A stretch of 64,000 nucleotides of DNA from an uncultured Oscillospiraceae bacterium (GTDB lineage: Bacteria; Bacillota; Clostridia; Oscillospirales; Oscillospiraceae). The stretch spans positions 6,545 to 70,544 of the forward strand of contig CAKTTB010000012.1 of the NCBI GenBank assembly GCA_934613505.1, written 5' to 3'. Position 1 is the stretch's first letter. Each line of letters opens with the position of its first letter. The notes beneath the pieces were generated by a model, which saw nothing but the letters and a program-made list of their open reading frames with translations, was not told the DNA's origin and did no database searches. Positions 10,813-19,183 of the stretch are shown here, in pieces. Both the position numbers and the translations under genes were made by a program.

Positions 10813-12684
10813 TTACTCCTTATTCTGCTCCAGCCAGATGAGAAGCACCGCGATATCCGCGGGCGAAACGCCCGAGATGCGGCTGGCCTGGCCGATGGAG
10901 AGCGGGCGGATCTCGCTGAGCTTCTGCCGCGCCTCGACGCGCAGACCCTGAATGGAAAGATAGTCGATCGTTTCGGGCAGCAGGCGGGATTCCTCACGGG
11001 CAAATTCCTCGACCTGCTTCTGCTGGCGGGCGATATAGCCCGCGTATTTCATGCGGATCTCGACCGCCTCGCGGATGACGGGCGGCAGATCCGGACGCTC
11101 CGGGTCAAAGGGAGCCAGATCGTCATAGCACAGCTGCGGCCGCCGGACAAGATCGGACAGGCGGGCGGAGCCTTCGACCGGCGCGGTGTCGTGCGCGCGG
11201 AGCATGGCGCCCAGCGCTTCGCTTTCCGGTACGCCGGTGGCTTCCAATCGTTTGATCTCCACAGCCACAGTGCGGTATTTTGCGAGTACGGCCTCATACT
11301 GCTCGTCGGAGATAAGCCCGATGCGGTGGCCGATGGGACTCAGGCGCTCGTCGGCGTTGTCCTGCCGGTGCAGGAGCCGGTATTCCGAGCGCGAGGTCAT
11401 AATGCGGTACGGCTCGTTGGTCCCCTTGGTGACAAGATCGTCGATGAGCGTGCCGATATAGCCGTCGGAGCGCTTTAAGACCATCGGATCTTCGCCCTTG
11501 AGCTTCAGCGCCGCGTTGACGCCCGCCACAAAGCCCTGCACGGCGGCCTCTTCATAGCCGGAGGAGCCGTTGAACTGTCCCGCGCCGTAGAGGCCGGGGA
11601 TCTTTTTGCTTTCGAGCGTCGGCAGAAGCTCCGTCGGGTCGACGCAGGCATATTCGATGGCGTAGGCCGGGCGCATCATTTCCGCGTGTTCCAGCCCACG
11701 GATGGAATGGAGCATGTCGAGCTGCACATCCTCGGGAAGGGAGGAGGAAAGGCCCTGAATGTATAATTCGTCCGTATATAAGCCGCACGGCTCGACAAAC
11801 AGCTGGTGCCGGGGCTTATCCGGAAAGCGGTCGATCTTCGTCTCGATCGATGGGCAGTAGCGCGGGCCGACGGATTCGATCATGCCGTTGAAGAGCGGCG
11901 ACCGGTCGTGGTTGGCCTTGATGATCTCGTGCGTTTTTTCGTTCGTGTAGGTGAGATAGCAGACCGCCTTGTTTTCCGGCGGCGTTTTTGTGGAAAACGA
12001 GAAGGGGACCGGGTGTGCATCGCCCGGCTGCAGCTCCATCTGAGAAACGTCGACCGAGCGGCGGTTGACGCGCGGCGGCGTGCCGGTCTTGAAGCGGCGC
12101 ATGCGAAGGCCGAGAGAAGCAAGCTGCTCCGCAAGCCCAATGCCCGCCTGCATGCCGTCCGGGCCGGAGGAATAGGCGCAGTCGCCGGTGATGATGCGGG
12201 CATCGAGATACGTGCCGGAGGCGATGACGCAGGCACTGACCCGATAGACAGCGCCGAGGCGCGTCACAATGGCGGAGACATGGCCGTCCGTCAGGCGGAT
12301 GGATGTGACCATGGCCTGCTTGAGGTCCAGATTCTCCTGCCGCTCGAGCGTCCTTTTCATATCCTCCTGATAGCGGCGGCGGTCGGCCTGCGCGCGGAGC
12401 GAGTGGACGGCCGGACCTTTGCCGAGGTTCAGCATCCGGTACTGGATGCACGAGCGGTCGGCCGCTTTGGCCATTTCGCCGCCCAGCGCGTCCAGCTCGC
12501 GCACGAGATGGCCCTTGCCTGTGCCGCCGATGGCGGGGTTGCAGGGCATATTGCCGACGGCGTCCAGGTTGATCGTAAACACAACGGTCCGCAAGCCCAT
12601 CCGCGCGCAGGCAAGCCCGGCTTCAATGCCGGCGTGTCCCGCGCCGATGACGGCCACGTCATACCGGCCAGCGTCAAATTCCAT
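10813..12684 (-). CDS. mnmG: tRNA uridine-34 carboxymethylaminomethyl synthesis protein MnmG
   Basis: MnmG, with MnmE, installs the cmnm5 group on wobble U34 of tRNAs using FAD and methylenetetrahydrofolate. The 623-residue product has the FAD fold [10 protein letters not shown] (residues 14-23), the motif [24 protein letters not shown] and the C-terminal helical domain. The ATG at 12684 is chosen because GGAGGG lies six bases upstream; an upstream in-frame ATG at 12708 has no ribosome site. In Bacillus mnmG adjoins mnmE, rsmG and noc; here all four are scattered. Confidence 0.96.
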   Translation of the reverse strand: MEFDAGRYDVAVIGAGHAGIEAGLACARMGLRTVVFTINLDAVGNMPCNPAIGGTGKGHLVRELDALGGEMAKAADRSCIQYRMLNLGKGPAVHSLRAQADRRRYQEDMKRTLERQENLDLKQAMVTSIRLTDGHVSAIVTRLGAVYRVSACVIASGTYLDARIITGDCAYSSGPDGMQAGIGLAEQLASLGLRMRRFKTGTPPRVNRRSVDVSQMELQPGDAHPVPFSFSTKTPPENKAVCYLTYTNEKTHEIIKANHDRSPLFNGMIESVGPRYCPSIETKIDRFPDKPRHQLFVEPCGLYTDELYIQGLSSSLPEDVQLDMLHSIRGLEHAEMMRPAYAIEYACVDPTELLPTLESKKIPGLYGAGQFNGSSGYEEAAVQGFVAGVNAALKLKGEDPMVLKRSDGYIGTLIDDLVTKGTNEPYRIMTSRSEYRLLHRQDNADERLSPIGHRIGLISDEQYEAVLAKYRTVAVEIKRLEATGVPESEALGAMLRAHDTAPVEGSARLSDLVRRPQLCYDDLAPFDPERPDLPPVIREAVEIRMKYAGYIARQQKQVEEFAREESRLLPETIDYLSIQGLRVEARQKLSEIRPLSIGQASRISGVSPADIAVLLIWLEQNKE

Positions 12685-12835
12685 AGGGATCCCTCCAATT
12701 CGGGTCATTTAGTTTTTTATTTTATCAGGAAAGGCCAGTCTTTGCAAGAAGACCGGCCCGCACATGAAAAAATTTCCGGCGCGACAGTGTTCGGCAGACT
12801 TTTTGACGCGCCTGCGGTATGGTATGGATACAGCT

Positions 12836-12942
12836 TATCCAATGCGAGCGCACTTCATATCCCGGGCTGCGGCAGCGCCGCAGCCAAATCCCACGACCCC
12901 AATCTTCCTCCGGCCAGACGCTCTGACCGGAGGCCTTTTTTG
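12836..12942 (+). ncRNA. Candidate small structured transcript upstream of tadA
   Basis: In the 348-base gap between mnmG and tadA, a possible -35 TTGACG (around 12800) and weak -10 matches precede about 105 bases with no ORF. They contain a perfect 9-bp hairpin (GGCTGCGGC-AGC-GCCGCAGCC, 12865-12885) and end at an intrinsic terminator. I tested the segment by eye against SRP RNA, 6S RNA and common riboswitches and saw no clear signature. It may be a small RNA or only a structured relic. The first part of the gap (12709-12790) shows nothing. Confidence 0.3.
12907..12941 (+). terminator. Rho-independent terminator upstream of tadA
   Basis: A 12-bp stem (CCTCCGGCCAGA with TCTGACCGGAGG, one G-T pair) is followed by TTTTTT. 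No annotated plus-strand gene lies upstream, which is the main reason to suspect a small RNA here. Confidence 0.8.
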
Positions 12943-12968
12943 CGTTTTACCGGGCGGATACAGGGGTG

Positions 12969-12997
12969 TTGACGAATCCTAACTTTTCAGGTATTAT
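12969..12997 (+). promoter_or_regulatory. tadA promoter
   Basis: TTGACG at 12969-12974 and TATTAT at 12992-12997 are 17 bases apart, and tadA starts 36 bases further on. Confidence 0.8.
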
Positions 12998-13032
12998 GAT
13001 ACAAATCCTGCCGTGGAGGTGTGTGAACGGTT

Positions 13033-13539
13033 TTGGATGAAGCAATGATGCGCGAGGCGCTCTGCCTTGCGCAGGAGGCGGCCGAGGAGGGCGAGGTCCC
13101 GGTGGGGTGTGTGATAACACTGGGAGACCGCATCGTCGGCCGAGGCCGGAATCGCCGGGAACGGGACAAGACCGCGCTGGCGCACGCAGAGCTGGAGGCG
13201 ATCGCCGAGGCCTGCCGGACGCTTGGCGGCTGGCGGCTGTGGCAGTGTACGCTGTATGTGACGCTGGAGCCGTGTCCGATGTGTGCGGGAGCAATCCTGA
13301 ACGCGCATCTGCCGCGCGTCGTCTACGGGGCGAAGGACCCGAAATCCGGTGCGGCCGGGAGTCTCATCGATCTTCTGCATCTGCCGGGCTGCTTTCAGCC
13401 GCAGGTGCAGGGTGGCGTTCTGGAGGAGGACTGCGCGCAGGCGCTGCGGGACTTTTTCCGGGCGCTGCGCAGACGGAAGACGGCGCCGATCGCGGCGCCA
13501 GAACTGACAGGCGCGCCCATGGAGGGCGCAGATGATTAA
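13033..13539 (+). CDS. tadA: tRNA adenosine-34 deaminase TadA
   Basis: TadA converts A34 to inosine in tRNA-Arg(ACG). The 168-residue product has the zinc deaminase motifs HAE (H51, E53) and PCPMCAG (C81, C84), with QVQGGVLEEDCAQALRDFF near the end as in TadA. The start is taken as TTG at 13033; a GGAGGT at 13015-13020 lies 12 bases upstream, rather far, and the ATG at 13045 is an alternative. The last 25 residues (basic, then GAPMEGADD) extend beyond the family core. Confidence 0.93.
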   Translation: MDEAMMREALCLAQEAAEEGEVPVGCVITLGDRIVGRGRNRRERDKTALAHAELEAIAEACRTLGGWRLWQCTLYVTLEPCPMCAGAILNAHLPRVVYGAKDPKSGAAGSLIDLLHLPGCFQPQVQGGVLEEDCAQALRDFFRALRRRKTAPIAAPELTGAPMEGADD

Positions 13540-13553
13540 AGGATGGTATCAAT

Positions 13554-14405
13554 ATGCGTTATCAGATCACGTCAGATTCTACCTGTGATCTCAGCCCAGA
13601 GCAGCTGGAAAAATATAACATCCGACTGCTTTCCCTGTACGTGGATATGGACGGCAGGACGCTGCGCGACGGCGTAGACGTCAAGCCGGACGATATCTAC
13701 GCCCACGTCGCCGCCGGCGGCGGGCTTCCGAAGACGGCGGCGGTCAACATGGCAGACTATGTCCGCGCGTTCACCGAGCTTTCGGCGAAAAACGATTTTG
13801 TGATCCACGTGTGCATCTCTATGGATTTTTCCTGCTGCTACCAGAACGCAAAGCTGGCTGCGGCGGATTTTGACAATGTCTACGTGATCGATTCCAGAAA
13901 TTTGTCCACAGGCCACGGCCTTGTCGTGCTGGAAGCGGAGCGCATGGCGCGCGAGGGCATGGAGCCGGAGGCCATCGTGGCCGCGCTCGAGGCGCTGACC
14001 GGCCGCGTGGAGGCCAGCTTCATTCTTGACCGGCTGGATTACATGAAAATGGGCGGCCGCTGCTCGGCTGTGACGCTGCTGGGCGCGAATCTTCTGCGCC
14101 TGCGCCCGTGCATCGAGGTCAGGGACGGCAAAATGGGCGTCGGAAAAAAATACCGCGGCAGCTTTGAAAAGTGTCTGGTCCAGTATATCACCGACAAGCT
14201 CAGCGGCCGGACGGATCTGGAGCTGCGCCGCGTGTTCATCACCCACTCCGGCCTGCCGGAGCAGACGGTGCAAAAGGCTGTGGAAACTGTGCAAAGTTTA
14301 CAGAAGTTCGAAGAGATCGACGTCACCCGTGCCGGCTGCACGGTCAGCAGCCACTGCGGCCCCGGCACGATCGGCGTGCTGTTCATCCGGAAGGCGAATG
14401 CATGA
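13554..14405 (+). CDS. DegV family fatty-acid-binding protein
   Basis: DegV proteins bind fatty acids and in Firmicutes serve as FakB-type partners of a fatty acid kinase. The 283-residue product has the N-terminal pattern ITSDSTCDLSPE, a TAAVN segment and the later LDRLDYMKMGGRCS, all DegV hallmarks. No kinase (FakA) is nearby. The stop overlaps the rsmG start (ATGA at 14402-14405), so the two are coupled in translation although their roles are not obviously linked. Confidence 0.92.
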   Translation: MRYQITSDSTCDLSPEQLEKYNIRLLSLYVDMDGRTLRDGVDVKPDDIYAHVAAGGGLPKTAAVNMADYVRAFTELSAKNDFVIHVCISMDFSCCYQNAKLAAADFDNVYVIDSRNLSTGHGLVVLEAERMAREGMEPEAIVAALEALTGRVEASFILDRLDYMKMGGRCSAVTLLGANLLRLRPCIEVRDGKMGVGKKYRGSFEKCLVQYITDKLSGRTDLELRRVFITHSGLPEQTVQKAVETVQSLQKFEEIDVTRAGCTVSSHCGPGTIGVLFIRKANA

Positions 14406-15079
14406 GACAGACACTGGAAGAGCGCTCCGGCCTCTCGCCGGAGAAGATCGATACGCTCTGCGCGTTCGGGCAGGCGCTGATCGAAAAAAACAAGGTGATG
14501 AACCTCACGGCCATCACCGAGCCACAGGCCGTGGCGGAGCTGCATTTTCTGGACTGCATCACTCTTTTGCAGGCGGCGGAGTTTCAGGGCAAGCGCGTCA
14601 TTGACGTCGGCTGCGGGGCTGGCTTCCCGGGCGTACCGCTCAAAATCGCGGAGCCGTCCATGCAGCTGACGCTTCTCGACTCGCTGGCCAAGCGCATGCA
14701 CTGGCTGCAGGAGCTGCTGCCGCAGCTCGGCGTGGAAGCGGAGGTCGTCACGGCGCGCGCGGAGGAGTATGTGCAGACCTGCCGGGAGCAGTATGACCTC
14801 GCGGTCTCCCGCGCGGTGGCGCGGCTGCCAATCCTTGCGGAGCTGTGCCTGCCGTATGTAAAGGTGGGCGGCGCGTTTCTCGCGATGAAGGGCGCGTTGG
14901 CCGACGAGGAGATGGCCGAGGCCAAACACGGCATCGCGCTGCTCGGCGGAACGATCGAGCGGGTCTATGAATACCCTATCCAGGACGCTGTCCACAAGGT
15001 CGTTATCATCCGCAAGCAAAAGCCCACCCCGCCCAAATACCCCCGCGCATTTGCAAAGATCAAGAAAAGCCCGCTGTAA
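14402..15079 (+). CDS. rsmG: 16S rRNA (guanine527-N7)-methyltransferase RsmG
   Basis: RsmG (GidB) methylates G527 of 16S rRNA with SAM. The 225-residue product has the NLTAIT motif, the SAM-binding IDVGCGAGFPGVPLKI and the later SRAVARLPILAEL, typical of RsmG. The start at 14402 is inside the degV stop codon. In many Firmicutes rsmG follows mnmG; here it is separated from it by three genes and an inversion. Confidence 0.95.
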   Translation: MRQTLEERSGLSPEKIDTLCAFGQALIEKNKVMNLTAITEPQAVAELHFLDCITLLQAAEFQGKRVIDVGCGAGFPGVPLKIAEPSMQLTLLDSLAKRMHWLQELLPQLGVEAEVVTARAEEYVQTCREQYDLAVSRAVARLPILAELCLPYVKVGGAFLAMKGALADEEMAEAKHGIALLGGTIERVYEYPIQDAVHKVVIIRKQKPTPPKYPRAFAKIKKSPL

Positions 15080-15080
15080 A

Positions 15081-15116
15081 AACAGCGCCCCGCACCATCC
15101 GGTGCGGGGCGCTGTT
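15081..15116. terminator. Strong hairpin terminator between rsmG and HAD gene
   Basis: A perfect 16-bp stem (AACAGCGCCCCGCACC and its complement) with an ATCC loop lies between two converging genes. T content after the stem is modest on the plus strand (CATTATT) and better on the minus strand. Confidence 0.8.
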
Positions 15117-15118
15117 CA

Positions 15119-15901
15119 TTATTCCGGAATTTCTCCGACGCCGTTCAGAATGTAGGTCGGGCGGTAGGGGTAGTTGTCTACGTCTGCGCGGCTGGTGCAG
15201 CCGGACAGGACAAGGACGGTAGCAAGGCCGGACTCCATGCCGGCGATGATGTCAGTGTCCATCCGGTCGCCGACCATGGCGGCCTCCTCCGAGTGGACGC
15301 CCAGCAGGTGCAGACCTGTGCGCATCATGAGGGGATTGGGCTTGCCCATGAAATAGGCCTTTTTGCCGGTGGCAAGCTCGACCGGCGCGACGAGTGAACG
15401 GCAGGCGGGGGCGATGCCAAATTCCGTCGGCCCGGTCAGATCGGAGTTCGTCGCGATCAGCCGCGCGCCGCCGAGGACCAGCCGGACGGCCTTGGTGATC
15501 ATTTCGAAGTTATAGGTCGCGGTCTCGCCGATGACGACGTAATCGGGGTCCACATCGTTCATGGAGATGCCGACGTCATACAGGGCGTTCAGAAGCCCCG
15601 GCGCGCCGATCACATACGCAGTGCAGCCCGGCGCCTGCTTGTGGAGGAATGCCGCGGTGGCAAGCGCGCTGGTATAGAAATGCTCTTCGCCGATGTCCAG
15701 TCCCATGCGCAGCAGCTTCTGCCGCAGTTCGCGGGGCGAACGCTCGGACGAGTTGGTCAGGAACAAAAACTGCTTGTTGTTTTTGTTCAGCCAGTGGACA
15801 AATTCCGTCACGCCCGGCAGCAGCTGATTGCCGAGATAGATGACGCCGTCCATGTCGCAGATAAAGCCCTTACGGTCTCTCAAATTTTCCAGATTCATCA
15901 T
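15119..15901 (-). CDS. HAD-IIA family phosphatase (NagD-like)
   Basis: A 260-residue haloacid-dehalogenase hydrolase. It shows the nucleophile motif CDMDGVIYLGN, the TNSS of motif II, a lysine in AYFMGKPNP and the acidic GDRMDTDI, all as in NagD/4-nitrophenylphosphatase types with a large cap domain. The substrate is likely a small sugar phosphate or nucleotide but cannot be told. Two adjacent ATGs (15901, 15898) follow a GAGGAG ribosome site. The gene has its own promoter. Confidence 0.9.
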   Translation of the reverse strand: MMNLENLRDRKGFICDMDGVIYLGNQLLPGVTEFVHWLNKNNKQFLFLTNSSERSPRELRQKLLRMGLDIGEEHFYTSALATAAFLHKQAPGCTAYVIGAPGLLNALYDVGISMNDVDPDYVVIGETATYNFEMITKAVRLVLGGARLIATNSDLTGPTEFGIAPACRSLVAPVELATGKKAYFMGKPNPLMMRTGLHLLGVHSEEAAMVGDRMDTDIIAGMESGLATVLVLSGCTSRADVDNYPYRPTYILNGVGEIPE

Positions 15902-15962
15902 TCCTTGACTCCTCTCTTCCTGCTCCTGTGGCAGGGTATCTTTTATTTCCGGTTACAAATAC

Positions 15963-15991
15963 AGTATAGGGGAGAAAATCCGGAAAAGCAA
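15963..15991 (-). promoter_or_regulatory. Promoter of the HAD phosphatase gene
   Basis: On the minus strand TTGCTT (15986-15991) and TATACT (15963-15968) are 17 bases apart. Confidence 0.7.
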
Positions 15992-16029
15992 GGAATTTTA
16001 CCAAGATTTAACGCGGGAAAATGGGGATT

Positions 16030-16953
16030 TTACCGAAGGAAGCCCTCCAGGATCTTTTCCTCCGCTTCCTCCGGCGTCAGGCCGAGCGTCTCGAGCTTCA
16101 GCAGCTGCTCGCCCGCGATGCGGCCGATGGCGGCTTCGTGCATCAGCGTTGCGTCCACGTGGTTGCAGGAGATCTCGGGGATGGAGCGGACCTTGGCCGC
16201 GCCCATGATGATCGAGTCGCAGGACACATGGCCGAAGCAGGGGGCGTTGCCCTGTACACGGGGATAGAAGACCTGCGTGGACGATTCCTTCGCGACCGAG
16301 CGGGAGACCACGCGCGTGCGGGAGCCCGCGCCGTTCAGGATGACGTCCATCTCGCTGACGGCGTGCTGCGTGCCTTCGGTCAGGAGCTTTTCGTTGATCT
16401 GCACCTCAGCGTTCGCGCCGTTGGCCTCGCATTTCGTATAGCGCTTCGTGTCGTCGACGCCGCCGATCTGGCTGGTGTCCATGACGATGGACGCGCCCTC
16501 CTCCAGATAGACGATGGTCTGCGGGTTCAGAACACGCTTGCCGGTGCCGGAGCCTTCGCCGTAGTGCTTTTCGATGTAGTGGACCTTCGCGTTTTTGCCG
16601 ATATAGAACGTGTGGATGCCGTCATGCTCGGAGTCGCAGTCGCCGCAGTTGTGGATGCCGCAGCCAGCGACGATGGTGACGTCTGCGCCCTCGCCGACGA
16701 AGAAGTCGTTATAGACCATATCGTGAAAGCCGGACTTGCTCAGGATGACCGGAATGTGGACGTTTTCGCTCTTGGTGAAGGGCGCGATCCTGATGTCGAT
16801 GCCGTCCTTGTCGGTCTTGGAGATGATCTGGATGTGTTCGGAGTTCTGGCGGAACTCCTTCTGGCCGTCGAGACGGATGTTGACGGCGCCGTCCGGAATG
16901 CCGACCATGTCCGAGACGGTCTTCAGGATGTTTTTCTGGATCTCGTTCAGCAT
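16030..16953 (-). CDS. sufB: SufB/SufD-type Fe-S cluster scaffold protein (short form)
   Basis: A 307-residue SufB/SufD family protein, much shorter than classical SufB (about 470 residues). The right-handed beta-helix core is visible (GVDDTKRYTKCEANG, RVVSRSVAKESSTQVFYPRVQG, CDSIIMG, then HVDATLMHEAAIGRI). Together with the upstream SufC it forms a two-gene unit without SufS, SufU or SufD. This matches the minimal Suf (SMS-type) arrangement known from anaerobes and archaea. Its start overlaps the sufC stop by 7 bases, so expression is coupled. Confidence 0.9.
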   Translation of the reverse strand: MLNEIQKNILKTVSDMVGIPDGAVNIRLDGQKEFRQNSEHIQIISKTDKDGIDIRIAPFTKSENVHIPVILSKSGFHDMVYNDFFVGEGADVTIVAGCGIHNCGDCDSEHDGIHTFYIGKNAKVHYIEKHYGEGSGTGKRVLNPQTIVYLEEGASIVMDTSQIGGVDDTKRYTKCEANGANAEVQINEKLLTEGTQHAVSEMDVILNGAGSRTRVVSRSVAKESSTQVFYPRVQGNAPCFGHVSCDSIIMGAAKVRSIPEISCNHVDATLMHEAAIGRIAGEQLLKLETLGLTPEEAEEKILEGFLR

Positions 16954-17681
16954 GTTCCGTTCACCTCCAGCAGATTGCAGCCCGCGACCGTCTGGGACAG
17001 CAGGCGCGGATAAAGCTCGTCCGCGGTGCCGCGGCCCGCGATCTCGCCGTTGGCCAGCAGGACGATCTCATCAGCCAGACGGATGATGCGCTCCTGATGG
17101 GAGATGATGATGATCGTGTGGCCGCCCTTTTCGTGCAGATCGCGGAACGTCTCGGTCAGGCGGGCGAAGGACCAGAGGTCGATGCCGGCCTCCGGCTCGT
17201 CAAAAATCATGAGCTTCGAGTTTTTGGCCAGCAGCGTGGCGATCTCGATGCGCTTGACCTCGCCGCCGGAGAGGCTGGTATCGACGTCGCGGCCGAGATA
17301 GTCGCGCGCGCACAGGCCGACCTGCGTCAGGTAGGAACATGCCTCGTCGTGCGAGAGCGTCTTGCCGGCCGCGATGGTCAGAAGATCGGAGACCTTCATG
17401 CCCTTGAAGCGCGGCGGCTGCTGGAAGGAATAGCTGATGCCGAGGCGGGCACGCTCGGTGATGGAGCGGGCGGTGATGTCTTCGCCGTCAAAGAAGATCT
17501 GTCCGGCAGTCGGCGTCATAAGCCCCATGATGAGCTTGGCGAGCGTGGTCTTGCCGCCGCCGTTCGGGCCGGTGACGACAAGAAACCGGCCGTCCGCGAC
17601 GTCCAGACTGACGTTTTTCAGAATGTCCGCGCGGCCCTGTGCATCTGGGGCCGTGAGACTGATATTTTTCAGTGTCAGCAT
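16947..17681 (-). CDS. sufC: SufC-type Fe-S assembly ATPase
   Basis: A 244-residue soluble ABC ATPase with Walker A GPNGGGKTT, the signature LSGGEVKR and Walker B KLMIFDEPEAGID, in which the ABC motif followed by KRIE is typical of SufC. It energises Fe-S cluster building on the SufB-type scaffold encoded just downstream. A clear promoter lies before it, so sufC-sufB is an independent two-gene operon. Confidence 0.94.
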   Translation of the reverse strand: MLTLKNISLTAPDAQGRADILKNVSLDVADGRFLVVTGPNGGGKTTLAKLIMGLMTPTAGQIFFDGEDITARSITERARLGISYSFQQPPRFKGMKVSDLLTIAAGKTLSHDEACSYLTQVGLCARDYLGRDVDTSLSGGEVKRIEIATLLAKNSKLMIFDEPEAGIDLWSFARLTETFRDLHEKGGHTIIIISHQERIIRLADEIVLLANGEIAGRGTADELYPRLLSQTVAGCNLLEVNGTC

Positions 17682-17717
17682 GTTGAATCCTCTTTTATTT
17701 CGTAATTACGCTGAGTT

Positions 17718-17746
17718 AGTATAGCATAGTTTGTTCATTTGTGCAA
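17718..17746 (-). promoter_or_regulatory. Promoter of the sufC-sufB operon
   Basis: On the minus strand TTGCAC (17741-17746) and TATACT (17718-17723) are 17 bases apart. The stretch between -10 and sufC (17682-17717) contains a short palindrome CGTAATTACG that could be an operator. Confidence 0.78.
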
Positions 17747-17809
17747 TTATTACCCGATTTTTCCACAAAACTTTCTTTGTTTTTTTCTGAAAAATTTCGG
17801 GTTGCTTCC

Positions 17810-17838
17810 TATACAAATGCAGGAATGTCTGCTATAAT
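17810..17838 (+). promoter_or_regulatory. Promoter of the GlmU-like gene
   Basis: TATAAT at 17833-17838 is a perfect -10; TATACA at 17810-17815, 17 bases upstream, is a partial -35. Confidence 0.65.
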
Positions 17839-17907
17839 ACAAGCGGAATGTCCAGCGGAAGGCGGCGCGGATGCACGCCGGAGGCTGAGGAAAGGGGTGT
17901 ATGCAGC

Positions 17908-19095
17908 GTGTCCGGATTATCTGCCGTTGTCTTTGTGCCGGATGATACTGTCAAAACCGGATATGCCCGTCCAATGATGCTGCAGGCAATTATGGGGACG
18001 CCGTTGCTGTCGTGGCTGGCGCGCTCGTTGTCCGCAGGCGGCGTTGGGCGATTCTTTTTGGTCTGCCACGAGCGGTTTCTGTCGGAGGCCAAGGCCTGCT
18101 TCCCGGAGGACGCGGAGCTGCTCTGCGCGCGTCTCGAGGAGACGGCCGACCAGCTGCACGTGTTTTTATCCACCGCGGATGAACAGGAGGAGGACGTTAT
18201 CGTCGTCACCGGCCCCGCGATCATCGACCCGTTTGAGACGCACGAGGAGGATTTCTCCGGCACGCCGGTCGTCAGCAACGTGACCTCGGTCAGCCGGCAG
18301 GCGCTCATGGACGCGCTCGACGAGACGTTTATCTTTACCGATTTTCTGAAGGACCACGGCGCACCGTATACCGACCGCGACGGCGTCTACAGTGTCAGCA
18401 GCATGCAGCAGCTGGCCGAGTGGCAGCCGATTTTAAGCCGTGGGATCCTCTATAACCTTGCCGCGGCCGGCGTCTCGATCTGGGACTATGACAACACCTA
18501 CATCGAGCCGACCGTCTTTGTCGGCGCGGGTACGACCATCCTGCCCGGCACCATCCTGCGCGGCACGACGTCGATCGCCGACGGCTGCACCATCGGGCCG
18601 AACAGCTACCTGGAAAACGTCAAAGTCGGCGAGGGGACGAAGGTCAACGCCTCGCAGGTCTATGACTCCGAGATCGGCAGCGACACGACCGTCGGGCCGT
18701 TCGCCTACGTCCGTCCTGGCTCACGCATTGGCAATCATGTCCGCTGCGGCGATTTTGTCGAGGTCAAAAACTCCACCATCGGCGACGGGACAAAGATCTC
18801 TCACCTGACCTACATCGGCGACAGCGACGTAGGCAAAAACATCAACTTCGGCTGCGGCACCGTGACGGTTAACTATGACCGGGCGCGGAAGTTCCGCACC
18901 GTCATCGATGACAACGCCTTCATCGGCTGCAACACGAACCTCATCGCCCCCGTGCACGTGGGCGAGGGCGCGTATATTGCAGCCGGCTCCACCATCACCG
19001 ACGATGTGCAGGCAAACGCCCTCGCCATCGCCCGTGCCCGCCAGCAGAGCAAGCGCGACTGGGCGCTGAAGCACAAGCTGAAGGAAAAGAAGTAA
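17908..19095 (+). CDS. GlmU-like acetyltransferase with degenerate uridylyltransferase domain
   Basis: GlmU normally acetylates glucosamine-1-phosphate with its C-terminal beta-helix and adds UMP with its N-terminal domain. In this 395-residue protein the C-terminal half is well kept: repeated hexapeptides, RPGSRIGNHV, the catalytic histidine in SHLTYIGD and the NYDRARK loop. The N-terminal half (about 170 residues, normally about 230) lacks the nucleotide-binding LAAGxGTRM motif; only a faint echo (RPMMLQAIMGTPLLSWL) remains. The GTG at 17908 is chosen because GGAAAGGGG lies ten bases upstream. prs follows. Confidence 0.82.
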   Translation: MSGLSAVVFVPDDTVKTGYARPMMLQAIMGTPLLSWLARSLSAGGVGRFFLVCHERFLSEAKACFPEDAELLCARLEETADQLHVFLSTADEQEEDVIVVTGPAIIDPFETHEEDFSGTPVVSNVTSVSRQALMDALDETFIFTDFLKDHGAPYTDRDGVYSVSSMQQLAEWQPILSRGILYNLAAAGVSIWDYDNTYIEPTVFVGAGTTILPGTILRGTTSIADGCTIGPNSYLENVKVGEGTKVNASQVYDSEIGSDTTVGPFAYVRPGSRIGNHVRCGDFVEVKNSTIGDGTKISHLTYIGDSDVGKNINFGCGTVTVNYDRARKFRTVIDDNAFIGCNTNLIAPVHVGEGAYIAAGSTITDDVQANALAIARARQQSKRDWALKHKLKEKK

Positions 19096-19183
19096 CACGT
19101 ATCCCCGGCGGCGCGCGCCGCCTGCAGATAAAAAATCAACCACCATCAGAACAGAATATACACAAGAGAGAGGGTAATTTCAT

